DNA of 64,000 nucleotides, from contig NZ_CP178543.1 of the NCBI RefSeq assembly GCF_047276495.1, positions 1,488,001 through 1,552,000 of the forward strand, in the 5' to 3' direction. The notes under the pieces are model-generated. The model was not told where the DNA came from, searched no databases, and saw only the letters and a list, made by a program, of their open reading frames with translations. Source of the DNA: Capilliphycus salinus (GTDB lineage Bacteria > Cyanobacteriota > Cyanobacteriia > Cyanobacteriales > Microcoleaceae). Below are positions 16,103 through 24,981 of this stretch, one piece after another. The position numbers were made by a program, and so were the translations under genes. The number at the start of each line of letters is the position of its first letter. Position 1 is the stretch's first letter.

Positions 16103-17752
16103 TTAATCATCGGTTAGAGAATGGGTGCGATCGATAATAAAAGGTGAATCTTCTGTCTCAATATCTTCTGGTTTTATCTCCTCGGTTTGCCATTGTTGAG
16201 TTTCCGTTTCTTCTGGATTTAGAATTTCTTGATCTTGGGGGCGGGTACTGAGAACAATTTCCCCATTTTTACGGGCGAGTAAATCTATTTTTAACGGCCC
16301 TATTGTGTAAGTATCTTCGGAGGCGACGGCTTGTAATTCAAGTTGTTGATCGTGTTCTTGTAACTTTTCAAAAAATTCTACCAAGGTTTCGACACGAGCA
16401 TCCCCAATTTGAATTAATCCATCTACGTCTAATATTCCCACAAAACGGGCGCGAAATCTAGACGCATCTAACAACTGTTCGAGTTGTTGTTCAAGCTGGT
16501 CGTTACTGAGGGTTGAGGGTTTGATTGAAGTTCCGGCGATCACTTCTCCTGAGGTAAAAAGTAAGCGGTTGGGTTCGGCTTTTGTAAACACAGCCACGCG
16601 ACTTTCGCCGGCTAAATAATTGGCTGCGGAGATAATCTGTACCACATAATCTCGACCATCATCAATCTCTGTAATCAATTCTTCGATTTCGGCTTTGGTA
16701 ATCAGAATTACCTGATCTTTCTCGACAGTAGAATTTCCCATTTGTACAGAATTCATCGCATTCCGGTTGGCTTCTTGCAGAAGACTGTAAACCACATCTG
16801 TAGATTGTTTGGGGTCTTTTACCCGAATTAATCCGCTCGCCAAAACCGCACCCCGTTTCAACACAACACTCCCTTCTCGCAACAGTTGAAAATCTCGTTC
16901 AACCAATTGAAACTGCTCTTGAAGATAGGCTTTTTGTTCTTCGAGTTTGGCTTGTTGTTGTTCGAGATCTTTGAGAAGTTTTTCCCGTTCGGCGATTACT
17001 TGTTCCCGTTCGGCGATCACTTCATCCCGTGTCGCAATCACTTCATCCCGTTCGGCAATCACTTGATCTTGCTCGGCAATTTCGCGATCGCGCTCTTGTA
17101 TTTGCGCTTTCACTTGTTCTCGCTGTTCGATTAGTTTTTCCCGTTCAGCTTGCAATTGTTCGATTTCTGACTGAAGGGATTGTTTTTGATCGAAGACTTC
17201 CTGAAGTTGATTTTCTGTGCGGTTCAGTTCGGATTCGGTTTGGTTTTTGGCATCGTTAATTTGACTCAATTGACTTTGCAATTCATTGAGTCGGCTTTGG
17301 GTTTTTTCCAGTTGACTTTGAGTTTGTTTGAGTTTGGTTTCTGTTTCCGTTGCTTGAGTGTTTGTTTGTGCTAATGAAGAATTAATTTGATTGAGTTGAG
17401 CCAAAGCTGCATTGAGAGCATTTTTAGCCTGCTCTAACTCATCTTCTACCCTTTCTTTTTCGTCCTCTGTGCGGGTTAGATCTTTGCGAGATTGATTGAG
17501 TCGTTCTTGAATTTCATCAATTCTAAAAACTCCCCGACGCAGAGGTTTACTAGCTGCAAATAAAATGCCGAGTGTCAAACCCGACAGTACGGTACCTGTG
17601 ACCATCGTGACAACAACAGCAGTCGTGCGAGGGCGAAGCTTAAACAGACTCAGCCGAGCTTTGCCCACTTTTGTGCCTAAGCGATCGCTGACTGTTGCGA
17701 TCACACCCCCCAATACTAATATTGCGATTACGAGGATCAATCCGGCAGTCAT
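16103..17752 (-). CDS. DUF3084-family membrane-anchored coiled-coil protein
   Basis: 549 aa. An N-terminal hydrophobic segment (AGLILVIAILVLGGVIATVSD) and a second (VVTMVTGTVLSGLTLGILFA, about 47-66) flank a basic loop. A long coiled coil of about 200 residues follows, with a repeated REQVIAERDEVIA pattern. A C-terminal alpha/beta region (about 290-500) includes KRGAVLASGLIRV and the acidic tail. Matches the cyanobacterial DUF3084 family. Role unknown; the architecture suggests an envelope or thylakoid scaffold. The YqgF-like gene follows 44 bp downstream. Confidence 0.88.
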   Translation of the reverse strand: MTAGLILVIAILVLGGVIATVSDRLGTKVGKARLSLFKLRPRTTAVVVTMVTGTVLSGLTLGILFAASKPLRRGVFRIDEIQERLNQSRKDLTRTEDEKERVEDELEQAKNALNAALAQLNQINSSLAQTNTQATETETKLKQTQSQLEKTQSRLNELQSQLSQINDAKNQTESELNRTENQLQEVFDQKQSLQSEIEQLQAEREKLIEQREQVKAQIQERDREIAEQDQVIAERDEVIATRDEVIAEREQVIAEREKLLKDLEQQQAKLEEQKAYLQEQFQLVERDFQLLREGSVVLKRGAVLASGLIRVKDPKQSTDVVYSLLQEANRNAMNSVQMGNSTVEKDQVILITKAEIEELITEIDDGRDYVVQIISAANYLAGESRVAVFTKAEPNRLLFTSGEVIAGTSIKPSTLSNDQLEQQLEQLLDASRFRARFVGILDVDGLIQIGDARVETLVEFFEKLQEHDQQLELQAVASEDTYTIGPLKIDLLARKNGEIVLSTRPQDQEILNPEETETQQWQTEEIKPEDIETEDSPFIIDRTHSLTDD

Positions 17753-17853
17753 TTTAGTGATCAGTGATCAGTTGTCAGTGTTTTGTTTGGTTTGAAAGTT
17801 GTTTGATTCCCATTAACTCCTTATTTTGATGCACTGTTGGTTCAGTTTGTCAT

Positions 17854-18543
17854 TTAGGTAAATTGTTGGCTGAGGGTGACAGGATTGTGAACGGTGATCT
17901 TTTTCTTGTGAATCGAGATCATGTTCTTTTGTCTGAGATCCCCCAGTAAACGAGTCACGGTCACTCGGGTCGAACCGATGGCCTCCGCGATCGCCTGATG
18001 AGATAACTTCAGATCGATTCTAATCCCCTCTTGGCCCGGTACGCCAAAATCTCTACACAAAATTAACAAAAAACTGACCAATCTCGATCCCATATCTCGG
18101 TGAGCGAGAGTTTCAATCATCATCTCCGTTTGTAAAATCCGAGACGATAGCCCTCGCAACATCACCATTGAGAGTTCCGGGTTACTTTTAAGAGCTTTTT
18201 CGACTTGTTCGATCGGAACTGAGAGTAGTTCTACGGGGGTAAAAGCGACGGCATGATAAAACCGATCTGATTTATGACCCGTAATCAAGGAGAGGACACC
18301 AAAGACGCTGTTTTCTCGCAATAAGGCGACGGTTATCTCCTCTCCAGCTTCATAGACTCTGGACAGTTTGACCGCTCCTTTTATGAGAACGTAAACGCGC
18401 TCTGCCGGATCTCCTGGGAAAAAGATGGTTTTCCCCCGTTCAAAGGTTTCTACAACGGGAGGATATGCCCCGCCTCCGATCTGGCGGAACATTGCTGCTA
18501 ACGGTCTATCATACGTCACGTCCCGATCCCTTGCGCTAACCAA
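17854..18543 (-). CDS. ntcA: Global nitrogen regulator NtcA (CRP/FNR family)
   Basis: 229 aa. A cyclic-nucleotide-binding-like beta barrel (about 25-130; FFPGDPAERVYVLIKGAVKL) senses 2-oxoglutarate in this family. The dimerisation helix contains RGLSSRILQTEMMIETLAHR. The C-terminal helix-turn-helix LSHQAIAEAIGSTRVTVTRL recognises GTA-N8-TAC sites. Sequence and length fit cyanobacterial NtcA closely. It activates nitrogen assimilation genes when nitrogen is limiting. I looked for a perfect GTA-N8-TAC site in its own upstream region and did not find one by eye. Confidence 0.96.
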   Translation of the reverse strand: MVSARDRDVTYDRPLAAMFRQIGGGAYPPVVETFERGKTIFFPGDPAERVYVLIKGAVKLSRVYEAGEEITVALLRENSVFGVLSLITGHKSDRFYHAVAFTPVELLSVPIEQVEKALKSNPELSMVMLRGLSSRILQTEMMIETLAHRDMGSRLVSFLLILCRDFGVPGQEGIRIDLKLSHQAIAEAIGSTRVTVTRLLGDLRQKNMISIHKKKITVHNPVTLSQQFT

Positions 18544-19037
18544 TGCCCTACTTTACTTTACGACTTACTTTTTAGTGTGAGAGAGTTTGATCTCTAAGTC
18601 AACTCGGATCATCGTTTATCTGTAATAGCATAAGCTTAACAGAGAACCCGAGATTACGAGCAACTCCAATCAAAACATACAATTTGAGATTGAGCTTTCT
18701 CGGATGATTACTCAGTATACAGTTGGTGAAAGCGTTCCCTACCGCCTCATACACTAGCATATTCACGCCATAACCGCCTGAAATCGTAAACATCTGCTGG
18801 CGCGCGATCGCACAGAAGCCATCAACCCCTGTTCATCCTTGCTGCTGAAATAAACCCTGGCTTTGATGGATTGAGAAACAAGAGGAGATATTGAATCTGA
18901 CTCTGTTCTTGGTTCTAGATTAACGAGAGTTGTTCAGCTTGACAAGCCTCTCGTGTGACTCGACCAATTCATCCTATGATAAAGAATCGGAATGTCAGCC
19001 CAGACCAACACACCGATAGCTTCTAGAATAAACGATT
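18544..19037. other. Divergent spacer between ntcA and fabI (about 490 bp)
   Basis: No gene is supported. A 64-codon open frame on the minus strand (18599-18793) lacks coding character. The region must contain the ntcA promoter, which in cyanobacteria is often multiple and nitrogen-controlled, and the fabI promoter. AT-rich stretches occur at 18540-18600 and 18900-18990. Confidence 0.5.
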
Positions 19038-19814
19038 ATGTTAAATTTGGACGGAAAAAACGCGCTAGTCACCGGGATCGCTAACAATCGGTCGATTGCT
19101 TGGGGAATCGCCCAACAACTTCATGCAGCCGGAGCGAACTTAGGAGTCACCTATCTTCCCGATGATAAAGGCCGATTTGAAAAGAAAGTCGGAGAACTCG
19201 TAGAACCCCTCAACCCCAGTCTGTTCTTACCCTGCAACGTTCAAGATGATAGCCAAGTTGAAACGGTTTTTCAAACCATCAAAGATCAGTGGGGAAAACT
19301 TGACATTCTGATTCATTGTTTGGCCTTTGCTGACAAAGACGATTTATCGGGAGATTTTAGCAACGTTTCCCGCGAAGGATTTACTCGGGCTTTAGATATT
19401 AGCGCCTATTCTTTGGTACAACTGGCGTCCGGGGCTAAACCCCTAATGACCGAAGGCGGAAGTATTGTTACCCTGACTTACCTCGGCGGTGTCCGGGTGA
19501 TCCCCAACTACAATGTCATGGGAATTGCCAAAGCCGCTTTAGAAATGAATGTGCGCTATTTAGCCGGAGAAATGGGACCGTTAGGCGTTCGGGTCAACGG
19601 CATTTCCGCAGGCCCAATTCGCACGTTGGCGTCTTCGGCAGTCGGGGGAATTTTAGATATGATTCATCATGTCGAAGAAGTTGCACCCCTGCGTCGCACG
19701 GTAACTCAACAGGAAGTCGGAAATACCGCAGCTTTCCTCTGTAGCGATCTGGCCAGCGGAATTACCGGTCAAATTTTATATGTTGATTCCGGCTACTGCA
19801 TCATGGGAATGTAA
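19038..19814 (+). CDS. fabI: Enoyl-[acyl-carrier-protein] reductase (NADH)
   Basis: 258 aa. Reduces the enoyl-ACP double bond in the last step of each fatty-acid elongation cycle. A short-chain dehydrogenase fold carries the FabI-type nucleotide motif GIANNRSIAWGIAQ, the strand LDILIHCLAFA, and the catalytic Tyr and Lys in YNVMGIAKAALE. The RVNGISAGPIRTLASSAV segment is typical of FabI. Normal length. hisB follows on the same strand across a heptamer-repeat spacer. Confidence 0.97.
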   Translation: MLNLDGKNALVTGIANNRSIAWGIAQQLHAAGANLGVTYLPDDKGRFEKKVGELVEPLNPSLFLPCNVQDDSQVETVFQTIKDQWGKLDILIHCLAFADKDDLSGDFSNVSREGFTRALDISAYSLVQLASGAKPLMTEGGSIVTLTYLGGVRVIPNYNVMGIAKAALEMNVRYLAGEMGPLGVRVNGISAGPIRTLASSAVGGILDMIHHVEEVAPLRRTVTQQEVGNTAAFLCSDLASGITGQILYVDSGYCIMGM

Positions 19815-19817
19815 CTT

Positions 19818-19949
19818 TACAGTGATCAGTGAACAGTTATTGGGAGTCAGGAGTCACCGAGTCAGGAGTCACCGAGACAGGAGTTCAGAAGTTACTGATA
19901 ACTGAGAACTCTAAAAACTGGTGACTGGTGACTGGTGACTGGTGACTGT
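19818..19949. repeat. Heptamer-type tandem repeats between fabI and hisB
   Basis: Runs of CAGGAGTCACCGAGT and then GACTGGT repeated four times (19919-19947) with related GTGATCAGTGAACAG words. The same vocabulary (CAGTCAC, GACTGGT, ACTGATAACTG) recurs at 21900-21950, 22596-22640 and 52893-53070. These are short tandemly repeated repetitive sequences of the kind known in filamentous cyanobacteria. Confidence 0.85.
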
Positions 19950-19985
19950 AAATTGCCTATTGCTAGATTGCCTTTTGAGAATATC

Positions 19986-20636
19986 ATGCAAACTCACTTA
20001 ACAGACAAGCAAAACGCTACAACCCCTTCTTCCGATGTGATCCCAACGACTCGCAAAGTAACGGTTAAACGGACAACCAAGGAAACCGATGTCACGGTAA
20101 CAGTTAACCTTGATGGGACCGGTATCTGTCAAGCAAATACGGGGATTCCTTTCCTCGATCATATGTTGCACCAGATCGCCTCTCACGGCTTAATTGATTT
20201 GGATATACAAGCCGTTGGAGATGTGGAAATTGACGATCATCACACCAATGAGGATGTTGGTATTACCCTCGGACAAGCCCTCGCCAAAGCTTTGGGCGAT
20301 CGCAAAGGTATTAACCGCTTTGGTCATTTTGTCGCCCCCCTCGATGAAGCTTTAATTCAGGTGGCGTTAGATTTTTCGGGGCGCCCTCATTTGAGTTATG
20401 GTTTGGAAATTCCCACTCAACGAGTTGGTACCTATGACACTCAACTGGTGCGAGAATTTTTTGTCGCTTTGGCGAATAATAGTTTGATGACTTTGCATAT
20501 TCGTCAGCTTGACGGAATTAATTCCCATCATATTATTGAAGCGACGTTTAAAGCTTTGGCGCGATCGCTACGCATGGCGGTTGAAATTGACGAACGACGT
20601 GCGGGTACAATTCCAAGTTCTAAAGGGGTTCTTTAA
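19986..20636 (+). CDS. hisB: Imidazoleglycerol-phosphate dehydratase
   Basis: 216 aa from the ATG at 19986. An upstream in-frame GTG at 19935 lies inside the GACTGGT repeats and is rejected. Catalyses the sixth step of histidine biosynthesis (imidazoleglycerol phosphate to imidazole acetol phosphate). Mn-binding His motifs DDHHTNEDVGI and INSHHIIEATFKALARSLR are present, with GIPFLDHMLHQIASHG and SGRPHLSY. The first 20 residues are a non-conserved extension. Terminator at 20667-20695. Confidence 0.96.
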   Translation: MQTHLTDKQNATTPSSDVIPTTRKVTVKRTTKETDVTVTVNLDGTGICQANTGIPFLDHMLHQIASHGLIDLDIQAVGDVEIDDHHTNEDVGITLGQALAKALGDRKGINRFGHFVAPLDEALIQVALDFSGRPHLSYGLEIPTQRVGTYDTQLVREFFVALANNSLMTLHIRQLDGINSHHIIEATFKALARSLRMAVEIDERRAGTIPSSKGVL

Positions 20637-20666
20637 TTTTGTTGATTTTGTTAAATTTCTGAGGAT

Positions 20667-20695
20667 TAAGGCGGGTTAAATGCTAACCTGCCTTA
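20667..20695. terminator. Bidirectional terminator after hisB
   Basis: Stem TAAGGCGGGTTA pairing with TAACCTGCCTTA around a 5-nt loop, with one G-U pair. It sits between convergent hisB and the EF-hand gene; the stop codon of the latter lies in the 3' arm. Confidence 0.75.
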
Positions 20696-21364
20696 AATTT
20701 TTCCGGAGTTAGAACAGGGTGAACCTTCTACTGTGTTCCATTGGAACCAGCAGGGATTTAAAACTAGAAAACCTGTGATCCCAACTAACAACAACATCAT
20801 TAATACCGAAACATCAATCGGAGATTGAGTGAGATTAATTTCTACGGGAAGTTCTTGAGAAAATAAGGTCTTGTCGGGGCTGTTAGGAGCGTATTCTATC
20901 CCGTGAATTCCTTTATTTTTGGCTTCACCTTCTGGGGTATTTAATCCTCGGTTCCAAACTTGTAAAGCGTTAGATTTCAGGTCTTGGCGTCCTCGGGCGA
21001 AGAAGTTTAAGCCATTAATTCCGTACAATTTCCCTTGGTTTTGACTGATTGCTTTTTCTCCCCAAGTAAAAACTTCTAGGTCTTCTTTTGTCCAGGAATA
21101 GTTACCCCAACGGGCTTCAAATGCTTCTAACTCGGATAATTCAATGATTCCATTTGCGTTTTGATCGCTTCCTTCAAAGACTCCTGAGAGTTGATGTTCT
21201 CCGACTTGTTGTTGAAATTCAAAGCGGTTAGTTTGCGGCGCTATTTTATTAATCAATCCCAAGCTGACAGCAACACCTGCGGCGATCGCAAATTTTTGAG
21301 CGAGACTGCATTTAAAAGAATTTTGGCGGGGGTAAACTTTTGAGTATTGTTTGTGCATAACCAT
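20693..21364 (-). CDS. Membrane-anchored protein with one EF-hand
   Basis: 223 aa. An N-terminal hydrophobic stretch (about 24-42, LAQKFAIAAGVAVSLGLI) could be a signal or anchor. An EF-hand loop lies at about 68-79 (DQNANGIIELSE, with Asp/Asn/Asn ligands and Glu12). A C-terminal hydrophobic span VSVLMMLLLVGITGFLVL lies near the end. The arrangement suggests an exported or thylakoid protein with a calcium-binding loop and a C-terminal anchor. Start supported by AAGGA about 9 nt before the ATG at 21364. I do not recognise the family; a PEP-CTERM motif is not seen. Confidence 0.7.
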   Translation of the reverse strand: MVMHKQYSKVYPRQNSFKCSLAQKFAIAAGVAVSLGLINKIAPQTNRFEFQQQVGEHQLSGVFEGSDQNANGIIELSELEAFEARWGNYSWTKEDLEVFTWGEKAISQNQGKLYGINGLNFFARGRQDLKSNALQVWNRGLNTPEGEAKNKGIHGIEYAPNSPDKTLFSQELPVEINLTQSPIDVSVLMMLLLVGITGFLVLNPCWFQWNTVEGSPCSNSGKI

Positions 21365-21537
21365 AGGATATTTTCCTTGATGTGTCTGTTCAACTCATCT
21401 ATACTTATATCTGCTCATTCACGACTTATGCAGTTATTCGCGATCGCTTCTCCTGTCGGTTTGATCCTTGAGTAGATCGGCTTATTCGCTCTTGAGATTA
21501 TTTTTGGGATTTGTAAAAAACTCGGCGCCCTCGCCTA

Positions 21538-21708
21538 TCATTCGGTTGAACGTTGAGACTTGGAGGTTGATTCCTCTTGACGGTTTAATCGTTCTGTGCG
21601 TTGATCTATCCAGTCCAACAGTCTTTGTGACATTTTGAATTGACCGTTGAGGATTTGATCGGATACCACGATTAGTCCGAAAAGCAATGAGAGTGAAATA
21701 ATGTCCAT
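21538..21708 (-). CDS. 56-aa single-span membrane protein candidate
   Basis: The ATG at 21708 opens a 56-codon frame starting MDIISLSLLFGLIVVSDQIL. A hydrophobic N-terminal helix is followed by an amphipathic basic segment (MSQRLLDWIDQRTERLNRQ) and a Ser/Gln-rich end. This looks more protein-like than the longer overlapping frame at 21482-21715. No clear ribosome-binding site is seen. Upstream lie two direct copies of TAGACTGTAC(A/G)GTTT. Function unknown. Confidence 0.5.
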   Translation of the reverse strand: MDIISLSLLFGLIVVSDQILNGQFKMSQRLLDWIDQRTERLNRQEESTSKSQRSTE

Positions 21709-21728
21709 CAATCAACTCGTCACTTAAC

Positions 21729-21811
21729 TAGACTGTACAGTTTTATCAAAGCGTATTACAAAGCAGATCAATATAATAGATGATCTATCCCTAAGATAGA
21801 CTGTACGGTTT
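21729..21811. promoter_or_regulatory. Two direct copies of TAGACTGTACRGTTT upstream of the 56-aa gene
   Basis: Copies at 21729-21743 and 21797-21811 differ by one base and each contains the near-palindrome ACTGTACAGT or ACTGTACGGT. The first lies 21 bp upstream of the 56-aa gene start. They could be operator sites; no regulator is implied by the sequence. Confidence 0.3.
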
Positions 21812-21836
21812 GGTTTTGTCAAGGAAAAAGGCAGAA

Positions 21837-21950
21837 GGCAACAGGCAATAGGCAATCTTGGGAAAGGGGAAAGGGGAAAGGGGAAAGGGGAATTCTGAAC
21901 TTCTGACTCGGTGACTCCTGTATCGGTGACTCGGTGACTCCTGACTCTTG
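21837..21950. repeat. Purine-rich and GACTC tandem repeats
   Basis: GGCAACAGGCAATAGGCAATC is followed by four copies of GGGAAAG, then CGGTGACTC/CTGACTC words. The same GCAATAGGCAATCTTG lead-in recurs at 22482-22500 and 22561-22577, flanking the second array. Confidence 0.85.
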
Positions 21951-22481
21951 AGAGACTACATAAATTCTCTGTTTTGTCAAGATGTCTATTTTGGGCTTGG
22001 CTTTGGACTTTCAAAATTCGTGCGTCGGGGTTGCTATTTTTTTGTCAGAATCTTCTGATTTTTAACGAGAGAATAGGGGTTTTAGCTTCTATTTTGACGT
22101 GTGGACACAGTAACCCCTTGGGTGGTGTTTTTTATAGCCTACCAGAAGCCCTATATTTTCGTCAACTTTTTGAAAATTTTTCTCAGTAAAAATTTCGATT
22201 TTTTAGCTTAACTTTTGTTTATTAAAACGATTTTGTGGTTTTGATTAAAAAAACTTATTGTTTTGGGGCTAAAGTTGAGTGCAGGGTTGAGAGTTGCAAG
22301 TGAATTAATTGAGAAGTTTTGGAAAGCCTAAATTTAAGCCTAAATTGTCGTGAAGCGGGGTGGAAAAAGTACATTATAGGTTGGCACATATTTCCATTCT
22401 TATAAAATAGGTCAAGTCCGAGGATTTGTCAATCGAAAATCGGCGAAATTTTGGGGGAATATAGCAGCACTTCGCGCTTTT

Positions 22482-22577
22482 GCAATAGGCAATCTTGGGA
22501 AAGGGGAAGGGGGAAAGGGGAAGGGGGAAAGGAGAAGGGGGAAAGGGGAAGGGGGAAAGGGGCAATAGGCAATCTTG
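22482..22577. repeat. GGGGAAGGGGGAAA array bounded by GCAATAGGCAATCTTG
   Basis: About 70 bp of almost pure purines on the plus strand, in 7-8 bp steps (GGGAAAGG/GGAAGGG), bounded on both sides by a direct copy of GCAATAGGCAATCTTG. Possible recombination or slippage product; it could adopt non-B DNA. Confidence 0.85.
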
Positions 22578-22599
22578 CTATAAGCAGAAGGGAGTTATC

Positions 22600-22695
22600 A
22601 GTCACCCGTCGCCAGGAGCGCGCTGGTGACTGGTGAGGCAGCGCGGTCTTGGGGTCCCCCCAAGTGAAGCGACTGCCGAACCCGAAGGGTGACTG
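22600..22695. repeat. GC-rich dispersed repeat
   Basis: Contains GTGACTGGTGA, GCGGTCTTGGGGTC and GAAGCGACTGCCGAACCC. The same words occur in the larger mosaic at 60760-61080, so this is a short copy of that family. Confidence 0.75.
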
Positions 22696-22714
22696 GTTAA
22701 GGGGTTTGTATCGG

Positions 22715-23017
22715 TTATCGGATCGATTGGACCGTCAAACTGAGATATTGCGAGGAATCTTTCGGATATTTTTGATTGCGGCGGCGTGAAGAGTCGCAAG
22801 CGGACTCTGAAGCCGATTTTTGTTGAATATTAATCAAACCAAACCCCAAAGGTTTTTGATCCTCGCATTCGGGAGAAGCAACCCAAGACGGAAATTGACT
22901 GACACCCGAATTAGACTGACGAGAAACCAAAACATCGGACTGAGGGCGGGAAATCGAAGAAATTGCAGCGATCGCACCGACCCAAATTAAACACTCCATC
23001 CAAGTCCAACGACTCAT
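22715..23017 (-). CDS. Hypothetical membrane-anchored protein, 100 aa
   Basis: The ATG at 23017 is preceded by AGGAG with 8-nt spacing, which supports this start. The N-terminus MSRWTWMECLIWVGAIAAIS is a hydrophobic anchor or signal. The rest is polar and Ser/Gln-rich with no known motif. I do not recognise it. Real gene status rests on the ribosome-binding site and the signal-like N-terminus. Confidence 0.5.
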   Translation of the reverse strand: MSRWTWMECLIWVGAIAAISSISRPQSDVLVSRQSNSGVSQFPSWVASPECEDQKPLGFGLINIQQKSASESACDSSRRRNQKYPKDSSQYLSLTVQSIR

Positions 23018-23147
23018 CACCAACACTCCTGACCAATTCTAAAGACTTTTTACGCAAACTCAATTTTCACGCAACTGAGAGTCGGGTAAGTATCTAGAAA
23101 AATTCTCCCGTCTGAGTCACGGCACAAGGAGAAGATAAAATGAAGGA

Positions 23148-24404
23148 CTACTCGCCTTGTTCAAGGCTTTGGGCAGCCCATTGAAGGGCTTGAGAGGGAG
23201 TGAAGATCTGACCTTCTACTTGTGCAAGTTGGATCTTCATCAGCAGTTGACCAATTTTCGGACTGGGAGATAAATTTAAAGCTTTCATTAATTCATTTCC
23301 CGTCACCAACGCCCGAGGATAGGCAACCGGATCGTCGGGGTTCAAGAAACGTGCAACCAGAGGCGACAGGCTGGCCGATGAAACGCCGTTCGCGATCGCC
23401 AGGACTGCCAAAGCCGGAAACAGGGTTCCCACGTCTTGAAAGAGGAAATACTGCTGTCTCAGAGACATTTGGGAGGGGGGAGTCTCCTGTAAGGCTGATA
23501 AACCTTTGATCAGAGCGATCGCACTTTTGAGTTCAACTTTGCTGTATTTTAGTTGAGTTAACTCGATTTCGGCGACAACCGGATCGGGAGTCAGCAAACA
23601 GGTGAGTTTGGCGAGGGCGAGTAAAGAGGTTTTGAGGGTTTCTCGCAGAGGATGGGTAATTAGCGAGGTTAATTCGGGCGATTCGCGATCGAGATCGGCA
23701 ACGGCAGGGTTAATCTTGAGGAGTTGGTGAAATTGTTGGCAGGCGTGGGGAAAGAAACCGGACAGTAAACCATCTTCCCAGGCTTGTTTGATCCAGACTG
23801 CACCTTGAGGGCAATTTAACAAATAGCCTAACTCGGTTTGGATTCGTTCGACGGCGACTTGAGAGAGTGCGGGGGCGAGTTGGCGGATGGTAGACTGGGT
23901 TTGAGGTTCGAGTTGACATCCGAGTTGGGCGGCTTGACGGTAGCCCCGCAGGAGTCGCAAGGGGTCATCCCGGAGGTTTTCCGGGGAGATCATACGGATC
24001 AGTCGCTTTTCGATGTCGGTTTGGCCGTTGTGGGGATCGATCAGTTCTTGGGTAAACGGGTTATAGGCGATCGCATTGAGGGTAAAATCGCGCCGTTGCA
24101 GATCTTGGTGTAAACTATTGGCTTCGGCTTGGGCAAAATCAACGGTGGCGTCGGGAAATACCACCCGTGCGATTTGGCGCTCGGCATCCAATAATACAAA
24201 TCCGGCTTTATAATATTTAGCTATATTCTGAGCAGTATGAATCGCTTGTTCAAATAAGACAAAATCTAAGTCTAAATATTCTGCTTTTCGCCCAAGCAAG
24301 GCATCTCGGACTGCACCTCCCACCAAATAAGCGGGTTGGGGTAGCCATTGGAGATCAAACGGCCATGTTTCTGTAAACCCGATCGAGTGAAACGCTTTTG
24401 ACAT
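23148..24404 (-). CDS. CCA tRNA nucleotidyltransferase / poly(A) polymerase family
   Basis: 418 aa from the ATG at 24404 (a start at 24419 is also possible). The class II nucleotidyltransferase head contains AYLVGGAVRDALLGR and the metal-binding acids in YLDLDFV. RRDFTLNAIAYNP and RDDPLRLLRGYRQAAQLG are the conserved neck motifs. The helical body and tail are degenerate. It adds or repairs the 3' CCA of tRNA; in cyanobacteria some members are specialised for A or CC addition, or poly(A), which cannot be settled by eye. Confidence 0.9.
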   Translation of the reverse strand: MSKAFHSIGFTETWPFDLQWLPQPAYLVGGAVRDALLGRKAEYLDLDFVLFEQAIHTAQNIAKYYKAGFVLLDAERQIARVVFPDATVDFAQAEANSLHQDLQRRDFTLNAIAYNPFTQELIDPHNGQTDIEKRLIRMISPENLRDDPLRLLRGYRQAAQLGCQLEPQTQSTIRQLAPALSQVAVERIQTELGYLLNCPQGAVWIKQAWEDGLLSGFFPHACQQFHQLLKINPAVADLDRESPELTSLITHPLRETLKTSLLALAKLTCLLTPDPVVAEIELTQLKYSKVELKSAIALIKGLSALQETPPSQMSLRQQYFLFQDVGTLFPALAVLAIANGVSSASLSPLVARFLNPDDPVAYPRALVTGNELMKALNLSPSPKIGQLLMKIQLAQVEGQIFTPSQALQWAAQSLEQGE

Positions 24405-24520
24405 TGCAACAAAAATCAACCTAGTTGGCGCGGCCAGTATTGTCTTGCCTAAGCTACATTAGCTAAGAAAGGACTTGAATTCAATTGAGTCTGCTGAAAT
24501 GCACAGAGGATATTTTTAAG

Positions 24521-24769
24521 ATGTGTATTTGTGTCAATTGTCACTATGTCGATCGCTGTATGACCTACCACGCGGTAGAAACACAGCATCAAGAACGTCA
24601 TCTGACTGAAAATCCAACCTTCGACCCGATTGAACCTACAATCAATGTTAACATTCGTTCCCGAGACGACGAGATCGAGATGGAATGGGATGTTGTGGGT
24701 TGTGAGAGTTTCACCGAAGAAATGGGGAAATGGGCGAAGTTGCGTCCGGGTGAGTTGATCCCCACCTAA
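24521..24769 (+). CDS. ycf34: Ycf34 family protein
   Basis: 82 aa from the ATG at 24521, beginning MCICVNCHYVDRCMTYHAVE; an earlier in-frame ATG at 24485 would add 12 unconserved residues. The N-terminal Cys pattern C-x-C-x2-C-x6-C suggests a metal or Fe-S cluster, and Ycf34 is reported to bind one and to affect photosynthetic electron transport. The C-terminal GCESFTEEMGKWAKLRPGEL is typical. Shared by cyanobacteria and red-algal plastids. Divergent from the CCA-transferase gene. Confidence 0.92.
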   Translation: MCICVNCHYVDRCMTYHAVETQHQERHLTENPTFDPIEPTINVNIRSRDDEIEMEWDVVGCESFTEEMGKWAKLRPGELIPT

Positions 24770-24981
24770 AAACCAATGGTTGAGGGGATCAAAGGATGGA
24801 GAAAATAGGGGAAATTTTCCCAATCATCGGTGAGATTTAATTCATCGCGACCAGAAGGGATAAAAGCTAAAATTCTGTTATATTTCCCGTTCTCTGTCCT
24901 TTATTTTTTTCGCTTCCCTCGGATTTTTTCTGTTGATATTTTCAATTTTAAATCGATGCGTCTTCTGCATTCTATATTCAA

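Larger units (their letters stand above)
21709..22714. other. About 1 kb repeat-rich, essentially gene-free region
   Basis: Holds the direct repeats at 21729-21811, a purine-rich array plus GACTC words at 21830-21950, an AT-rich stretch (22010-22440) with no supported gene, a second purine-rich array (22494-22563) and a GC-rich dispersed repeat (22600-22695). Open frames here have low-complexity products. Confidence 0.6.

Noticed and set aside
18599..18793. 64-codon frame on the minus strand between ntcA and fabI
   Set aside because: Composition is unlike a protein, no ribosome-binding site, and it sits in a promoter spacer.
21482..21715. 77-codon frame on the minus strand
   Set aside because: The overlapping 56-codon frame at 21538-21708 looks more like protein; the two cannot both be likely.
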